Assembly (NCBI GenBank): GCA_021847995.1
Contig: JAJZNE010000137.1
Coordinates: forward strand, 45,306-109,305
Direction of reading: 5' to 3'
Origin: Pseudomonadota bacterium
GTDB taxonomy: Bacteria; Pseudomonadota; Alphaproteobacteria; Acetobacterales; Acetobacteraceae
Length of the DNA stretch: 64,000 nt
Shown here one piece after another: positions 52,183 to 60,228 of this stretch. Position 1 is the first letter of the stretch; every line of letters starts with the position of its first letter. The notes beneath the pieces are model-generated. The model searched no databases. It was not told where the DNA came from and saw only the letters and a program-made list of their open reading frames with translations. The translations under genes were made by a program, and so were the position numbers.

Positions 52183-52946
52183 CCGCGCTGTTCTCGATCC
52201 GCGATCTCGGTATGCGGTTCGGCGGGTTGCTGGCGCTCGATCGCTTCGCCATGGATGTCGCGCCGGGGTCGATCCATGCCCTGATCGGCCCCAACGGCGC
52301 CGGGAAGTCCACAGTGTTCAACTGCGTCTCGCGCTTCTGCACGCCGTTCGCAGGCGACATCGTGTTCGACGGCCGCTCGCTGCTGGCCGAGCCGCCGCAC
52401 CGCATCGTCCGCCTCGGCATCGCACGCACCTTCCAGAACGTGGAACTGCTCGACCGCATGACGGTGCTGGAGAACGTCCTGGTCGGACTGACCAGCCACG
52501 TGCCGCGCTACATCGACTTCCTGCCGGGCGCGCGCCGCATCGCCGCCGAACGCCACGCGGTGCGCCAGGCGGAGGAGACGCTCGATGCACTCGGCCTGCT
52601 CGACTGGCGGCATGCCACGGCCGGCACCCTCGATTTCGGCCGGCAGAAGGTGCTCGATCTGGCGCGGGCGCTGGCCAGCAGACCGCGCCTGCTGCTGCTC
52701 GATGAGCCGGCGGCGGGATTGCGCAACCGCGAAATCCACCAGCTCGACCGGCTGCTGGTCGATCTCGCGCGGCAGCGCGGCATCACCATCATCCTCGTCG
52801 AACATGTCATGCAACTCGTCATGTCGGTCGCCGATCGCGTCACCGTGCTGAATTTCGGCCACCGCATCACCGAAGGTCCGCCCGAAGCGGTGCGTGGCCA
52901 CCCGGCGGTGGTGGAGGCCTATCTCGGGCGCGACGCGCATGCTTGA
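52179..52946 (+). CDS. Liv-type ABC importer ATPase, LivG-like with altered signature (importer 3)
   Basis: 255 residues. Walker A GPNGAGKST (~38-46), IARTFQNVELLDRMTVLENV, Walker B LLLLDEPAAGL and switch His in LVEHVMQLVM are present. The signature is LDFGRQKVLDLARAL instead of the usual LSYGEQRRLEIARAL: Gly is kept but Ser-Tyr and Glu are not. NREIHQLD replaces the usual NPAE step after Walker B. ATPase cooperation with the LivF-like partner could compensate. Its gene overlaps that of LivF by 8 nt. Confidence 0.87.
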   Translation: MTALFSIRDLGMRFGGLLALDRFAMDVAPGSIHALIGPNGAGKSTVFNCVSRFCTPFAGDIVFDGRSLLAEPPHRIVRLGIARTFQNVELLDRMTVLENVLVGLTSHVPRYIDFLPGARRIAAERHAVRQAEETLDALGLLDWRHATAGTLDFGRQKVLDLARALASRPRLLLLDEPAAGLRNREIHQLDRLLVDLARQRGITIILVEHVMQLVMSVADRVTVLNFGHRITEGPPEAVRGHPAVVEAYLGRDAHA

Positions 52947-53643
52947 GGTCAGCGGACTTTCTGCCGCCTATGGCGCGGTGGCAGCGCTGGAGGACGTCCA
53001 TTTGCGCGTCGCCGGCGACCAGGTCGTCTGCCTGCTCGGCGCCAACGGGGCCGGCAAGACCACGACACTCAACTGCATCTCGGGCATTGTGCCGGTGCGG
53101 CGCGGTCGCGTGCTGTTCGAGGGGGAGGATGTGACCAACCGGCTTCCCGAGCAGATCGTCCGCCGCGGCGTCGTCCAGGTGCCGGAAGGGCGGGAGATCT
53201 TTCCGCGACTCAGTGTTGAGGACAATCTGCGTCTCGGCGGCTGGACGCAGCGCCGTCATCGCAGCTGGCGCGACGACCTCGCACGCGTCCACGACCTGTT
53301 CCCCCGCCTGCGCGAACGTGCCCACCAGCCCGCCGGCACGTTGTCGGGCGGTGAGCAGCAGATGCTCATGGTCGGCCGCGCGCTGATGGCGCGCCCGCGC
53401 CTCCTGATGTTCGATGAACCGAGCCTCGGCCTGTCTCCGCTGCTGGTCAGGCAACTGTTCGCGATCATCGCTCGCATCCACCGCGCCGGCCTGCCCATCC
53501 TGCTGGTGGAACAGAACGCCCGCATTGCGCTGGCCGCCAGCGCCTACGGCTACATCCTGGAAAACGGCGAGATCACGCTGCATGGCCCGGCCGACCGGCT
53601 CGCTGCCGATGCACGGGTTCGCCACGCCTATCTCGGCGGCTGA
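52939..53643 (+). CDS. Liv-type ABC importer ATPase, LivF-like (importer 3)
   Basis: 234 residues. MLEVSGLSAAYGAVAALEDV, Walker A GANGAGKTT, VVQVPEGREIFPRLSVEDNL, signature LSGGEQQMLMVGRALMARP and LLMFDEPSLGLSPLLV, with LVEQNARIALAASAYGYILE near the end. The start at 52939 (overlapping the LivG-like gene) is chosen because similarity begins there; an in-frame ATG at 52894 lies inside livG. The crotonase gene follows after 13 nt. Confidence 0.88.
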   Translation: MLEVSGLSAAYGAVAALEDVHLRVAGDQVVCLLGANGAGKTTTLNCISGIVPVRRGRVLFEGEDVTNRLPEQIVRRGVVQVPEGREIFPRLSVEDNLRLGGWTQRRHRSWRDDLARVHDLFPRLRERAHQPAGTLSGGEQQMLMVGRALMARPRLLMFDEPSLGLSPLLVRQLFAIIARIHRAGLPILLVEQNARIALAASAYGYILENGEITLHGPADRLAADARVRHAYLGG

Positions 53644-53656
53644 AGGAGCGTTGGAG

Positions 53657-54430
53657 ATGAGCCGATTCGACGACTACGCCATACGTTATCCCAGCATCCG
53701 CATGCGCCGCGAGGACGGCGTGCTGGAGGCCGTGCTGCACACCAACGGCGGCCCGCTGCAATGGGGCCTCGGACCGCATGCCGAACTGCCCGACGCCTTC
53801 CACGACATCGCCGCAGATCGTGACAACCGCGTCGTCATTCTCAGTGGCGCCGGCGACGAGTTTTCCGGCCCGCGCGTGGTCCCGACCGCGGGCCACCCGC
53901 TGTTCCCTACGCGCCCGACCGCCCAGTTCACCGAGAACCTGATCTCCGAGGGGCGGCGCATGCTGACGAATCTGATGAACATCGAGGTACCGGTGATCAG
54001 CGCGGTCAATGGTCCGGCCTGGCGGCATTCGGAAATCCCGCTCCTGGCAGACATCGTCATCGCCTCTGAAACGGCGGCTTTCCAGGATTCGGCCCATTTT
54101 CCGGGCGGATTGGTACCGGGCGACGGTGTCCACGTCGTCTATCCGATGCTACTCGGCGCAAACCGGGCACGCTACTTCCTGCTCACCGGCCAGATCATCA
54201 CCGCGGCCGAAGCGCTCCGTCTCGGGCTGGTCGGAGAGGTCGTGCCCAAGGAACGGGTGCTGTCGCGTGCCTGGGAACACGCCCGCGCCATCGCCCGCCG
54301 GCCGGAGGTGCTGGTGCGTCATACCCGCGCGGTTCTCGCCGAGCCGATCCGCCGGCGCCTGCAGACCGATCTCGGCTACGGCCTCTACAACGAATGCCTC
54401 GCGCTGATGGACCGTCCATCCGCCGACTGA
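53657..54430 (+). CDS. Enoyl-CoA hydratase/isomerase-like protein with altered active site
   Basis: 257 residues of the crotonase fold: VLEAVLHTNGGPLQWGLGPH, NRVVILSGAGDEFSGPRV, EVPVISAVNGPAWRHSEIPLL, DIVIASETAAFQDSAHFPGG. The oxyanion-hole stretch usually reads FSAGADLxE and GxAxGGG; here they are FSGPRVV and GPAWRHSEIP, so a normal hydratase mechanism is doubtful. It may be a hydrolase, lyase or retro-aldol-type crotonase. It sits between the importer and the muconolactone-isomerase-like gene, with AAGGAG before the ATG. Confidence 0.82.
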   Translation: MSRFDDYAIRYPSIRMRREDGVLEAVLHTNGGPLQWGLGPHAELPDAFHDIAADRDNRVVILSGAGDEFSGPRVVPTAGHPLFPTRPTAQFTENLISEGRRMLTNLMNIEVPVISAVNGPAWRHSEIPLLADIVIASETAAFQDSAHFPGGLVPGDGVHVVYPMLLGANRARYFLLTGQIITAAEALRLGLVGEVVPKERVLSRAWEHARAIARRPEVLVRHTRAVLAEPIRRRLQTDLGYGLYNECLALMDRPSAD

Positions 54431-54478
54431 CCGCACCGATCGACCTGCTCTCCCCCAACAGCGCATCGCGGAGCCGCC

Positions 54479-54784
54479 ATGCTTTTTCTTCTTCGTATCG
54501 AGGTTTCGCTACCCCCGGACCTTCCCCAGTCCGAGAGGGACGCATTGCGTGAGCGCGAGACCGAGCGCGCGCTGGAGCTGATCGCCGCCGGCACGCTGCT
54601 GCGCATCTGGCGGATCGTGGGGCGGGTCGCCAATTTCAGCCTCTGGCGTACCGACAGCCTGGAAGCACTGCACGGTGCGGTGGGATCGCTGCCGATGTTC
54701 CCATACATGCAGGTCGATGTGACGCCGCTGATCGACCACCCCGTCACCGCTGCGGCCGATGCACGCAACGGTCGTGCGCCATGA
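54479..54784 (+). CDS. Muconolactone delta-isomerase family protein
   Basis: 101 residues, the length of CatC-type muconolactone isomerases (ferredoxin-like fold, usually a decamer). LFLLRIEVSLPPDLPQSERD, RELELIAAGTL-type helix (RALELIAAGTLLRIWRIVGR) and LEALHGAVGSLPMFPYMQVD are typical. In the beta-ketoadipate path this enzyme shifts the double bond of muconolactone. No CatA/CatB genes are near, so it more likely acts on a product of the Rieske oxygenase encoded next, whose start it overlaps by 4 nt. Confidence 0.82.
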   Translation: MLFLLRIEVSLPPDLPQSERDALRERETERALELIAAGTLLRIWRIVGRVANFSLWRTDSLEALHGAVGSLPMFPYMQVDVTPLIDHPVTAAADARNGRAP

Positions 54785-56004
54785 ATGGCGCGGGCCAGGC
54801 GGCATCCGACTCGATCACCCGGTTCCGCGGCGATACCGCGAGCCTGCCCGATGTCGTCAACCTGCTGGAGCGCATGCAGCCCGAGTACTACGGGCAGGAA
54901 GTCGAGAGGATCTTCCGCCGCGCCTGGCTGCCGGTGCTGCCGCTCGATGAAATCCCGCAGCCGGACGGCTACTGTGTCGTCACGGTACCGGTGCTGAAGG
55001 CATCGTTGCTTCTGACTCGCGACGGGCAGGGCCTGGTGCGCGCCTTCCACAATATCTGCCGCCATCGCGCCAACCGCCTGGTCGCGGAGGGGAAGGGCTG
55101 CGCCAGAAGTTTCACCTGTGGCTTCCACGCCTGGACGTTCGCCTCAGACGGGCAGCTTGCCGCCGTCACCGATGCCTCGCAGTTCCCCGGTCTCGACCGG
55201 GCGAAATGGGGACTGGTGCCGGTCACCTGCGAGACCTGGGAGGATCTGGTGTTCGTGAATTTCTCCGATCAGCCGGAGATCCGCTTGCGTCACTGGCTCG
55301 GCGAGCTGTACGACGGCTATCACGGCTATTTTGCAGGCCGGGAGCAGATCGCCAACTGGTCGATCGTCGTTAACGCCAACTGGCACATCACCGTGAACGC
55401 CTTCACCGAGGGTTACCATTCCCTGTTCCTGCACCGTAACACGCTGCCCGACTATCAGGGCGGCAAGGGAAACCCTATGCGCCATCGGCCCTTTCTCGAA
55501 GTGATGGAGCGTCATGGGCGCTATTCGGCCAAGGCCAATCCAGCCCACGCCATGCCGCCGGTCGAGGCCTGCGCCTACGGTCATGGCCGCAAGCTCTATC
55601 CGGCGTTTCCGCCGCTCGATTGCAGCGCCCCTGACTTCCCGCGGGGCATCAATCCCGGCCGTATCGACGACTGGGCATTCGATATTGTGGAGTTCTTTCC
55701 ACACTTCGTGCTGATCCAGGGGGCGGACTGGCATCAGATGATGTGGTTCTGGCCGATCGACGTGGACCACACGGAAATCCGCGTCCTGGACTACGCCTAT
55801 GCCGCGGGCAGCGTCGGCGACCGGATGGCGCATTCGTATCTGCGGGTCCGCAACCGCGAAGTCTTCCGCGAGGACATTTCGACGATGGAGGCGATCCACG
55901 CCATGATGCGTGCCGGGGCGACGCCCACGATCATCCTGTCGCAGCAGGAAATGCTGATCCGCAAGCACTATGCGACCGCCGCCGCGATGATGGCCGTGGC
56001 ATGA
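54781..56004 (+). CDS. Rieske aromatic-ring oxygenase, large (alpha) subunit
   Basis: 407 residues. The Rieske 2Fe-2S site is Cys93/His95 (NICRHRANRL) and Cys113/His116 (CGFHAWTF, more often CPYHGW). The catalytic iron region NAFTEGYHSLFLH supplies His213 and His218 with Glu210. C-terminal EFFPHFVLIQGADWHQMMWFW is family-like. It hydroxylates an aromatic or related ring. No beta subunit, ferredoxin or reductase gene is adjacent, so electrons must come from elsewhere. The hypothetical gene downstream overlaps by 4 nt and may be part of the enzyme. Confidence 0.87.
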   Translation: MNGAGQAASDSITRFRGDTASLPDVVNLLERMQPEYYGQEVERIFRRAWLPVLPLDEIPQPDGYCVVTVPVLKASLLLTRDGQGLVRAFHNICRHRANRLVAEGKGCARSFTCGFHAWTFASDGQLAAVTDASQFPGLDRAKWGLVPVTCETWEDLVFVNFSDQPEIRLRHWLGELYDGYHGYFAGREQIANWSIVVNANWHITVNAFTEGYHSLFLHRNTLPDYQGGKGNPMRHRPFLEVMERHGRYSAKANPAHAMPPVEACAYGHGRKLYPAFPPLDCSAPDFPRGINPGRIDDWAFDIVEFFPHFVLIQGADWHQMMWFWPIDVDHTEIRVLDYAYAAGSVGDRMAHSYLRVRNREVFREDISTMEAIHAMMRAGATPTIILSQQEMLIRKHYATAAAMMAVA

Positions 56005-56357
56005 CCCGCACTTCCCTCTTGCCTACCGGGTTCGCCGATCTCGAAGGCTTCGTGTCCGGCTGGGCGCTCCGCAGCGAGCAGGAACGGTATGTCCGGCTGC
56101 TCGCGGTACCGCTCGAACGGTTGCGGGAATTTCAGGCGGCGATGCTGCCGCGCGCCGACGCGGCCGTCGCCTTTCTGTCCCGCTACAAGCTGGACGAGTT
56201 TCCGCCCCAGGCGCAGACGCTCTACGATCTGCTGCTCACCTTCGTTGAAACCGGCCATCCGATCGATCTGCACTGGCGCCAGACCGATATCGAGGGCGGC
56301 GGTCCGCCGGAAAATCTACGCTTCCACGGCCCGAGCGCCGCCATCTCCTGCCGCTGA
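56001..56357 (+). CDS. Hypothetical 118-residue protein coupled to the Rieske oxygenase
   Basis: The ATG at 56001 overlaps the oxygenase stop. The protein is helical and acidic with Trp-rich ends and has no signal peptide. Stretches such as KLDEFPPQAQTLYDLLLTFV and GHPIDLHWRQTDIEGGG suggest a small conserved accessory family, but I cannot name it. The coupling suggests a stabilising partner of the oxygenase or a small catalytic component. The in-frame extension upstream of 56001 is a shadow of the oxygenase gene. Confidence 0.7.
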   Translation: MTRTSLLPTGFADLEGFVSGWALRSEQERYVRLLAVPLERLREFQAAMLPRADAAVAFLSRYKLDEFPPQAQTLYDLLLTFVETGHPIDLHWRQTDIEGGGPPENLRFHGPSAAISCR

Positions 56358-56377
56358 AACCCGGCACGCGGCGACGC

Positions 56378-57214
56378 TCAGGTCCAGGGACCGCCCGAGA
56401 TCGAGCGCGCGGTGCCAACGACCAGCGGGGCGAACCGGCCCTCCGCCTCGCTCGCGCAGTAATGGAGCGAGGTGACCGAGATGCTGACCGCGCCGGCAGG
56501 TCGCCCGGCCGCCCCGACCACCGGCGCCGCAAACGAGATGTCGCCGGGAAAGATCTCGTCATAGGCATGTGCATAGCCGCACTCGGCCGCACGCGCGACG
56601 ATCGCCTCCAGCGCCTCAGGATTGGTGGTGGTGCTGGGCGTGTACCGGTGCAGCCGCGACGCCTGCAGGATCGCCCGCCGCTCGACCGCGTCGAGCCGCG
56701 AGAGGATGGCGCGGCCGGGCGAACTGCAATAGGCGGGCAGTCGCGTGCCGATGATGACGTTGGTCGCCAGCATTTGCCGGCTCATGAACCGCGAGACATA
56801 GACGATCTCGGTGCCATCGAGCACCGACAGACTGACCGCCTCCTCGGTCTCGCGGCTGAGATGCTGCAGGTAGGGCAGGGCCTGCTGCACCAGCGGGTGG
56901 CTGCGGATGAAATGGTAGCCGAGATCGAGAGTGCGTGTGGTCAACTCGAACCGCCGCGTCTCAGGATCCTTGCGCAGATAGCCGAGGCGTTCGAGCGTGT
57001 GGGTGAAGCGCTGCGCGGCGCTGCGGTCGAGCCGGGCCGCGGCGCCGACTTGCGCCAGGCTGAGGGACGGCCGGTCGACATCAAACACCGACAGGATGCG
57101 GAACGCCTTTTCCAGCGAGCGGATGTAGAGCGGGTCCGCACGGTCCACCGAACGCGCTGCCGGTTCGGAAGGCGGGTCGGCACGGCGGGATTCCGCTTGA
57201 CGCGAAGGCGACAT
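56378..57214 (-). CDS. IclR-family regulator (aromatic/crotonase region)
   Basis: 278 residues. The IclR winged helix (~28-95: RSLEKAFRILSVFDVDRPSL, VGAAARLDRSAAQRFTHTLE) precedes the effector domain (LPYLQHLSRETEEAVSLSVL, RAILSRLDAVERRAILQASR). It resembles PcaR/PobR-type regulators of aromatic catabolism. The start at 57214 is the ATG nearest the helix-turn-helix; the much longer open frame upstream is a shadow. It is divergent from the crotonase-Pot importer-ligase operon across a 54-bp gap with repeats and converges on the Rieske operon, so it could regulate either. Confidence 0.88.
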   Translation of the reverse strand: MSPSRQAESRRADPPSEPAARSVDRADPLYIRSLEKAFRILSVFDVDRPSLSLAQVGAAARLDRSAAQRFTHTLERLGYLRKDPETRRFELTTRTLDLGYHFIRSHPLVQQALPYLQHLSRETEEAVSLSVLDGTEIVYVSRFMSRQMLATNVIIGTRLPAYCSSPGRAILSRLDAVERRAILQASRLHRYTPSTTTNPEALEAIVARAAECGYAHAYDEIFPGDISFAAPVVGAAGRPAGAVSISVTSLHYCASEAEGRFAPLVVGTARSISGGPWT

Positions 57215-57227
57215 GGCGGCCCAATAT

Positions 57228-57255
57228 GCAATACGGGTGATTGCATTGCAATACG
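57228..57255. promoter_or_regulatory. Repeat block in the iclR-crotonase gap, candidate IclR operator
   Basis: GCAATACG occurs at 57228-57235 and again at 57248-57255, 20 bp apart (two helical turns), and ATTGC-ATT-GCAAT (57240-57252) is an inverted repeat inside the block. It fills the gap between divergent iclR (57214) and the crotonase gene (GTG 57269). Confidence 0.5.
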
Positions 57256-57268
57256 CACGGGAGGCTTC

Positions 57269-58051
57269 GTGGCTCAGTTCGTCCTGACGGCGATCGACGG
57301 TGCGGTCGGCATCATCACGCTCAATCGGCCTGCGATCCTCAATGCCTGGAACAGCGCGATGCGCGGCCAGCTCCTCGCCGCCTTCGAGGCGATGGAGCAG
57401 GATCAGGCGATCCGCGCGATCGTGCTTACGGGCGCCGGCAACCGCGCCTTCGGCGCTGGTCAGGATCTCAATGAGACCAAGACCTTCGATCCGGACCGGG
57501 CGGAGCTGTGGATCGGCGAGTGGGAGCGGCTGTACGGCTGTATCCGCGGGCTGTCGAAGCCGCTCGTGGCGGCGCTGAACGGAGTCGCCGCCGGCTCCGC
57601 GTTTCAGGTGGCGCTGCTCGCCGATTTCCGGATCGGCCATGCCGGGGTTCGTATGGGCCAGCCGGAGATCGATGCCGGCATCGCCAGCACCACCGGCCCC
57701 TGGATCATGCGCGAGATGATCGGCCTCGCCCGCACAATCGACCTCACCCTGTCCGGGCGGCTGATGGAGGCCGGGGAATGCTTCGCGATCGGCCTGATCA
57801 ACCGGATCGTCGCCCCACAGGAGGTGCTGCCTGTGGCCATGGCGCTCGCCGGCGAACTGTCCGAAAAGCCGCCGGTCGCGATGCGGCTTAACAAGGCACG
57901 CTTCCGCGAGGTGACCGAGCCCGGATTCCGCGACTGCCTCGCCGCCGGAGTGCGGGCGCAGCGCGCGGCATATGCGACGGGCGAGCCGGCGCGCATGATG
58001 GAACGGTTCCTGGCCGAGCGGGCGGCGCGCAAGGCCAGTGCATCGGCCTGA
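57269..58051 (+). CDS. Enoyl-CoA hydratase/isomerase
   Basis: 260 residues, complete crotonase fold. FVLTAIDGAVGIITLNRPAI, IVLTGAGNRAFGAGQDLNET (oxyanion loop 1), LVAALNGVAAGSAFQVALLA (oxyanion loop 2) and DFRIGHAGVRMGQPEIDAGI. A glutamate in the usual position after the second loop is at GQPEID. GTG 57269 is preceded by GGGAGG. It begins an operon with a polyamine-type importer and an acyl-CoA ligase, so the CoA thioester of the imported acid may be its substrate. Confidence 0.87.
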   Translation: MAQFVLTAIDGAVGIITLNRPAILNAWNSAMRGQLLAAFEAMEQDQAIRAIVLTGAGNRAFGAGQDLNETKTFDPDRAELWIGEWERLYGCIRGLSKPLVAALNGVAAGSAFQVALLADFRIGHAGVRMGQPEIDAGIASTTGPWIMREMIGLARTIDLTLSGRLMEAGECFAIGLINRIVAPQEVLPVAMALAGELSEKPPVAMRLNKARFREVTEPGFRDCLAAGVRAQRAAYATGEPARMMERFLAERAARKASASA

Positions 58052-58086
58052 GCGGCGTCGCCGGCGGCAACGGGGGAGGGAGAGGG

Positions 58087-59142
58087 ATGACCAATAGGCA
58101 GCAGCAGCCATCGCGCCGGCAGATGCTGGCGGTCGGCGGCGCGGCGGCCCTGATCGGGATGGTGCGTCCGGCGCGGGCGGGCAGGCAGCTTACCGTTGCC
58201 GACCCGGGCGGGCCGTACAGCCCCGGCTACCGCAAGGCGTTCTATGATCCGTTCGAGCAGGAGACCGGCATCCGCATCGTCGATGTCGCCCGCGAGGCCT
58301 ATCCGACCGCCCAATTCAAGGCGATGGTGCAGACCGGTTCCTATATCTGGGATGTCTGCACGTTGACCAATTTCGACCGCGACATTCTCGCCGCACAGGA
58401 ACTACTTGCTCCGATCGATCTCGCGGCGACCGGCGATCCCGGCCTGATGCCGGGCGGCGTGACGCCACTGTGGCTCGGGGTCGATGTCTATGCCACGGTT
58501 CTCGCCTATCGCACCGACCATTTTCCCGCCGGCGGCCCGCAGAGCTGGGCGGATGTTTGGGATGTGGCCCGCTTTCCCGGCCGGCGCGCGCTGCACAAGT
58601 CGCCGATAGACACGCTGGAGCAGGCGCTGATGGCCGACGGCGTGCCGGCCCCGCAGCTCTATCCGCTAGACGTCGACCGCGCTTTCCGCAGCCTCGACCG
58701 CATCAAGCCGCATGTCGATGTGTGGTGGACCGGCGGCGCGCAGTCCACGCAGCTGCTGCAAAGCGGCGAGGTCGATCTCTGCGCGATGTGGAACGCCCGC
58801 GCCCAGGCCGCGATCGATGGCGGCGCACCGGCGCGCATCGTCTGGCACCAGGGACTCTACGACATCGAGGGCTGGGCCATCCCGAAGGGTTGCCCGCATA
58901 TCGACATGGCACGCCAGTTCGTCGCCTTTTGCGCCGCGGCCAAGCGGCAGGCGCGCTTCACCGGGAAGCTGAGCTATGGCCCAACCAATCTCAGGGCCTA
59001 TGCCGACATCCCGCCGGCGCGCGCGGCGATCCTGCCGACCGCTCCGGCCAATCTCGCCGAGATGGCCGGCGCCAACGGCGACTGGTGGCGCACGCACCGT
59101 GCCGCCGTCACCGAGCGGTTCAATTCCTGGCTGCTGGGCTGA
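58087..59142 (+). CDS. Pot-type ABC importer, periplasmic binding protein
   Basis: 351 residues of the spermidine/putrescine-binding (PotD/SBP_bac) family. The signal has twin Arg (PSRRQMLAVGGAAALIGMV, cut near ARAG), so Tat export is possible. Mature start QLTVADPGGPYSPGYRKAFY; later GSYIWDVCTLTNFDRDILAA and LYDIEGWAIPKGCPHIDMAR. Its ligand need not be a polyamine: the following CoA ligase suggests an acid. The ATPase and fused permease genes follow directly. Confidence 0.85.
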   Translation: MTNRQQQPSRRQMLAVGGAAALIGMVRPARAGRQLTVADPGGPYSPGYRKAFYDPFEQETGIRIVDVAREAYPTAQFKAMVQTGSYIWDVCTLTNFDRDILAAQELLAPIDLAATGDPGLMPGGVTPLWLGVDVYATVLAYRTDHFPAGGPQSWADVWDVARFPGRRALHKSPIDTLEQALMADGVPAPQLYPLDVDRAFRSLDRIKPHVDVWWTGGAQSTQLLQSGEVDLCAMWNARAQAAIDGGAPARIVWHQGLYDIEGWAIPKGCPHIDMARQFVAFCAAAKRQARFTGKLSYGPTNLRAYADIPPARAAILPTAPANLAEMAGANGDWWRTHRAAVTERFNSWLLG

Positions 59143-59151
59143 CGCGGCCCG

Positions 59152-60228
59152 GTGGACGGAAGCACCAAGGCGCAGGCGGCCGGGACCGCCAAGCTGGTGA
59201 CCCGCGGCGTCGCCAAGAGCTATGGGCCGGTGGCGGCGCTGCAACCGACCGATCTGCACGTGGGCGCCGGCGAACTGATGACCGTGCTCGGCCCCTCCGG
59301 TTCAGGCAAGACGACGCTTTTGCAGATCATTGCCGGCCTCGTCGAGCCAACCGCGGGGCGCATCCTGATTGACGGGAACGACCACACGCACACGCCCGTG
59401 CATCGGCGCGACATCGGCGTCGTGTTCCAGAGCTACGCGCTGTTTCCCCATCTGACGGTGGCCGAGAATATCGGCTTCCCGCTGCGCATGCGCGGCCTGC
59501 CGGCGGCGGAACTGGCACGGCGCGTGCGTGCGGCACTGGCGATGGTGCAGCTCGGCCATCTTGCCGACCGGCCGCCGCGGGCGCTGTCCGGCGGCCAGCA
59601 GCAGCGGGTGGCGCTGGCACGCTGCTTCGTCTATCAGCCGTCGATCATCCTGATGGACGAGCCGCTCGGCGCGCTCGACCGGAAGCTGCGCGAGCACATG
59701 CAGGTCGAGATCAAGCATCTGCACCGCGAAAGCGGCGCCACCATCCTCTATGTCACCCATGACCAGGAGGAGGCACTCGCAATCTCCGACAGGATCTGCC
59801 TGATGAACCAGGCACGCGTCGAGCAGATCGGCTCGCCGCGGCAGATTTACGAGGCGCCGGCCAGCATTTTCGCCGCCGAGTTCATCGGCATCAGCAACGT
59901 TCTGCGCGGCCGGGTCGGGTCGCGGACACTGCGCACGCCGGATGGGGAGTTCGCCCTGCCCGCCGTGCCGGGCGGCCTCACGTCGGGCGCGCCAGCTGCG
60001 CTGGTGGTACGGCCGGAGAATGTCCAGCTCGCCGACAGTGGCCACGGCGCCCTGGCAGGCGAGGTCGTCGAGCATGTCTATGCCGGCTCGGAAACGCGGC
60101 TCCTGCTGCGCCTGGCCAGCGGCACCGTCTTCACCCTGCGCCTGCCGGCCGGCGTACCTGCGCCGGCGATCGGGGCCGCCGTGGGCGTGCGCTGGCCGGA
60201 CGGCGCCGCTGTCTGCGTGCCGGCATGA
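59152..60228 (+). CDS. Pot-type ABC importer ATPase (PotA-like)
   Basis: 358 residues. Walker A GPSGSGKTT (~44-52), Q-loop GVVFQSYALFPHLTV, signature LSGGQQQRVALARCFVYQP, Walker B ILMDEPLGALDRKLRE, switch His in VTHDQEEALAI. A C-terminal TOBE domain (~275-355; AALVVRPENVQLADSGHGAL) is typical of PotA/CysA-type ATPases. The start is GTG 59152, 9 nt after the binding-protein stop. It overlaps the fused permease by 4 nt. Confidence 0.88.
   Translation: MDGSTKAQAAGTAKLVTRGVAKSYGPVAALQPTDLHVGAGELMTVLGPSGSGKTTLLQIIAGLVEPTAGRILIDGNDHTHTPVHRRDIGVVFQSYALFPHLTVAENIGFPLRMRGLPAAELARRVRAALAMVQLGHLADRPPRALSGGQQQRVALARCFVYQPSIILMDEPLGALDRKLREHMQVEIKHLHRESGATILYVTHDQEEALAISDRICLMNQARVEQIGSPRQIYEAPASIFAAEFIGISNVLRGRVGSRTLRTPDGEFALPAVPGGLTSGAPAALVVRPENVQLADSGHGALAGEVVEHVYAGSETRLLLRLASGTVFTLRLPAGVPAPAIGAAVGVRWPDGAAVCVPA

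Noticed and set aside
57215..58111. 299-codon N-terminal extension of the IclR protein at 56378
   Set aside because: It is antisense to the crotonase gene; IclR homology starts at the ATG at 57214.
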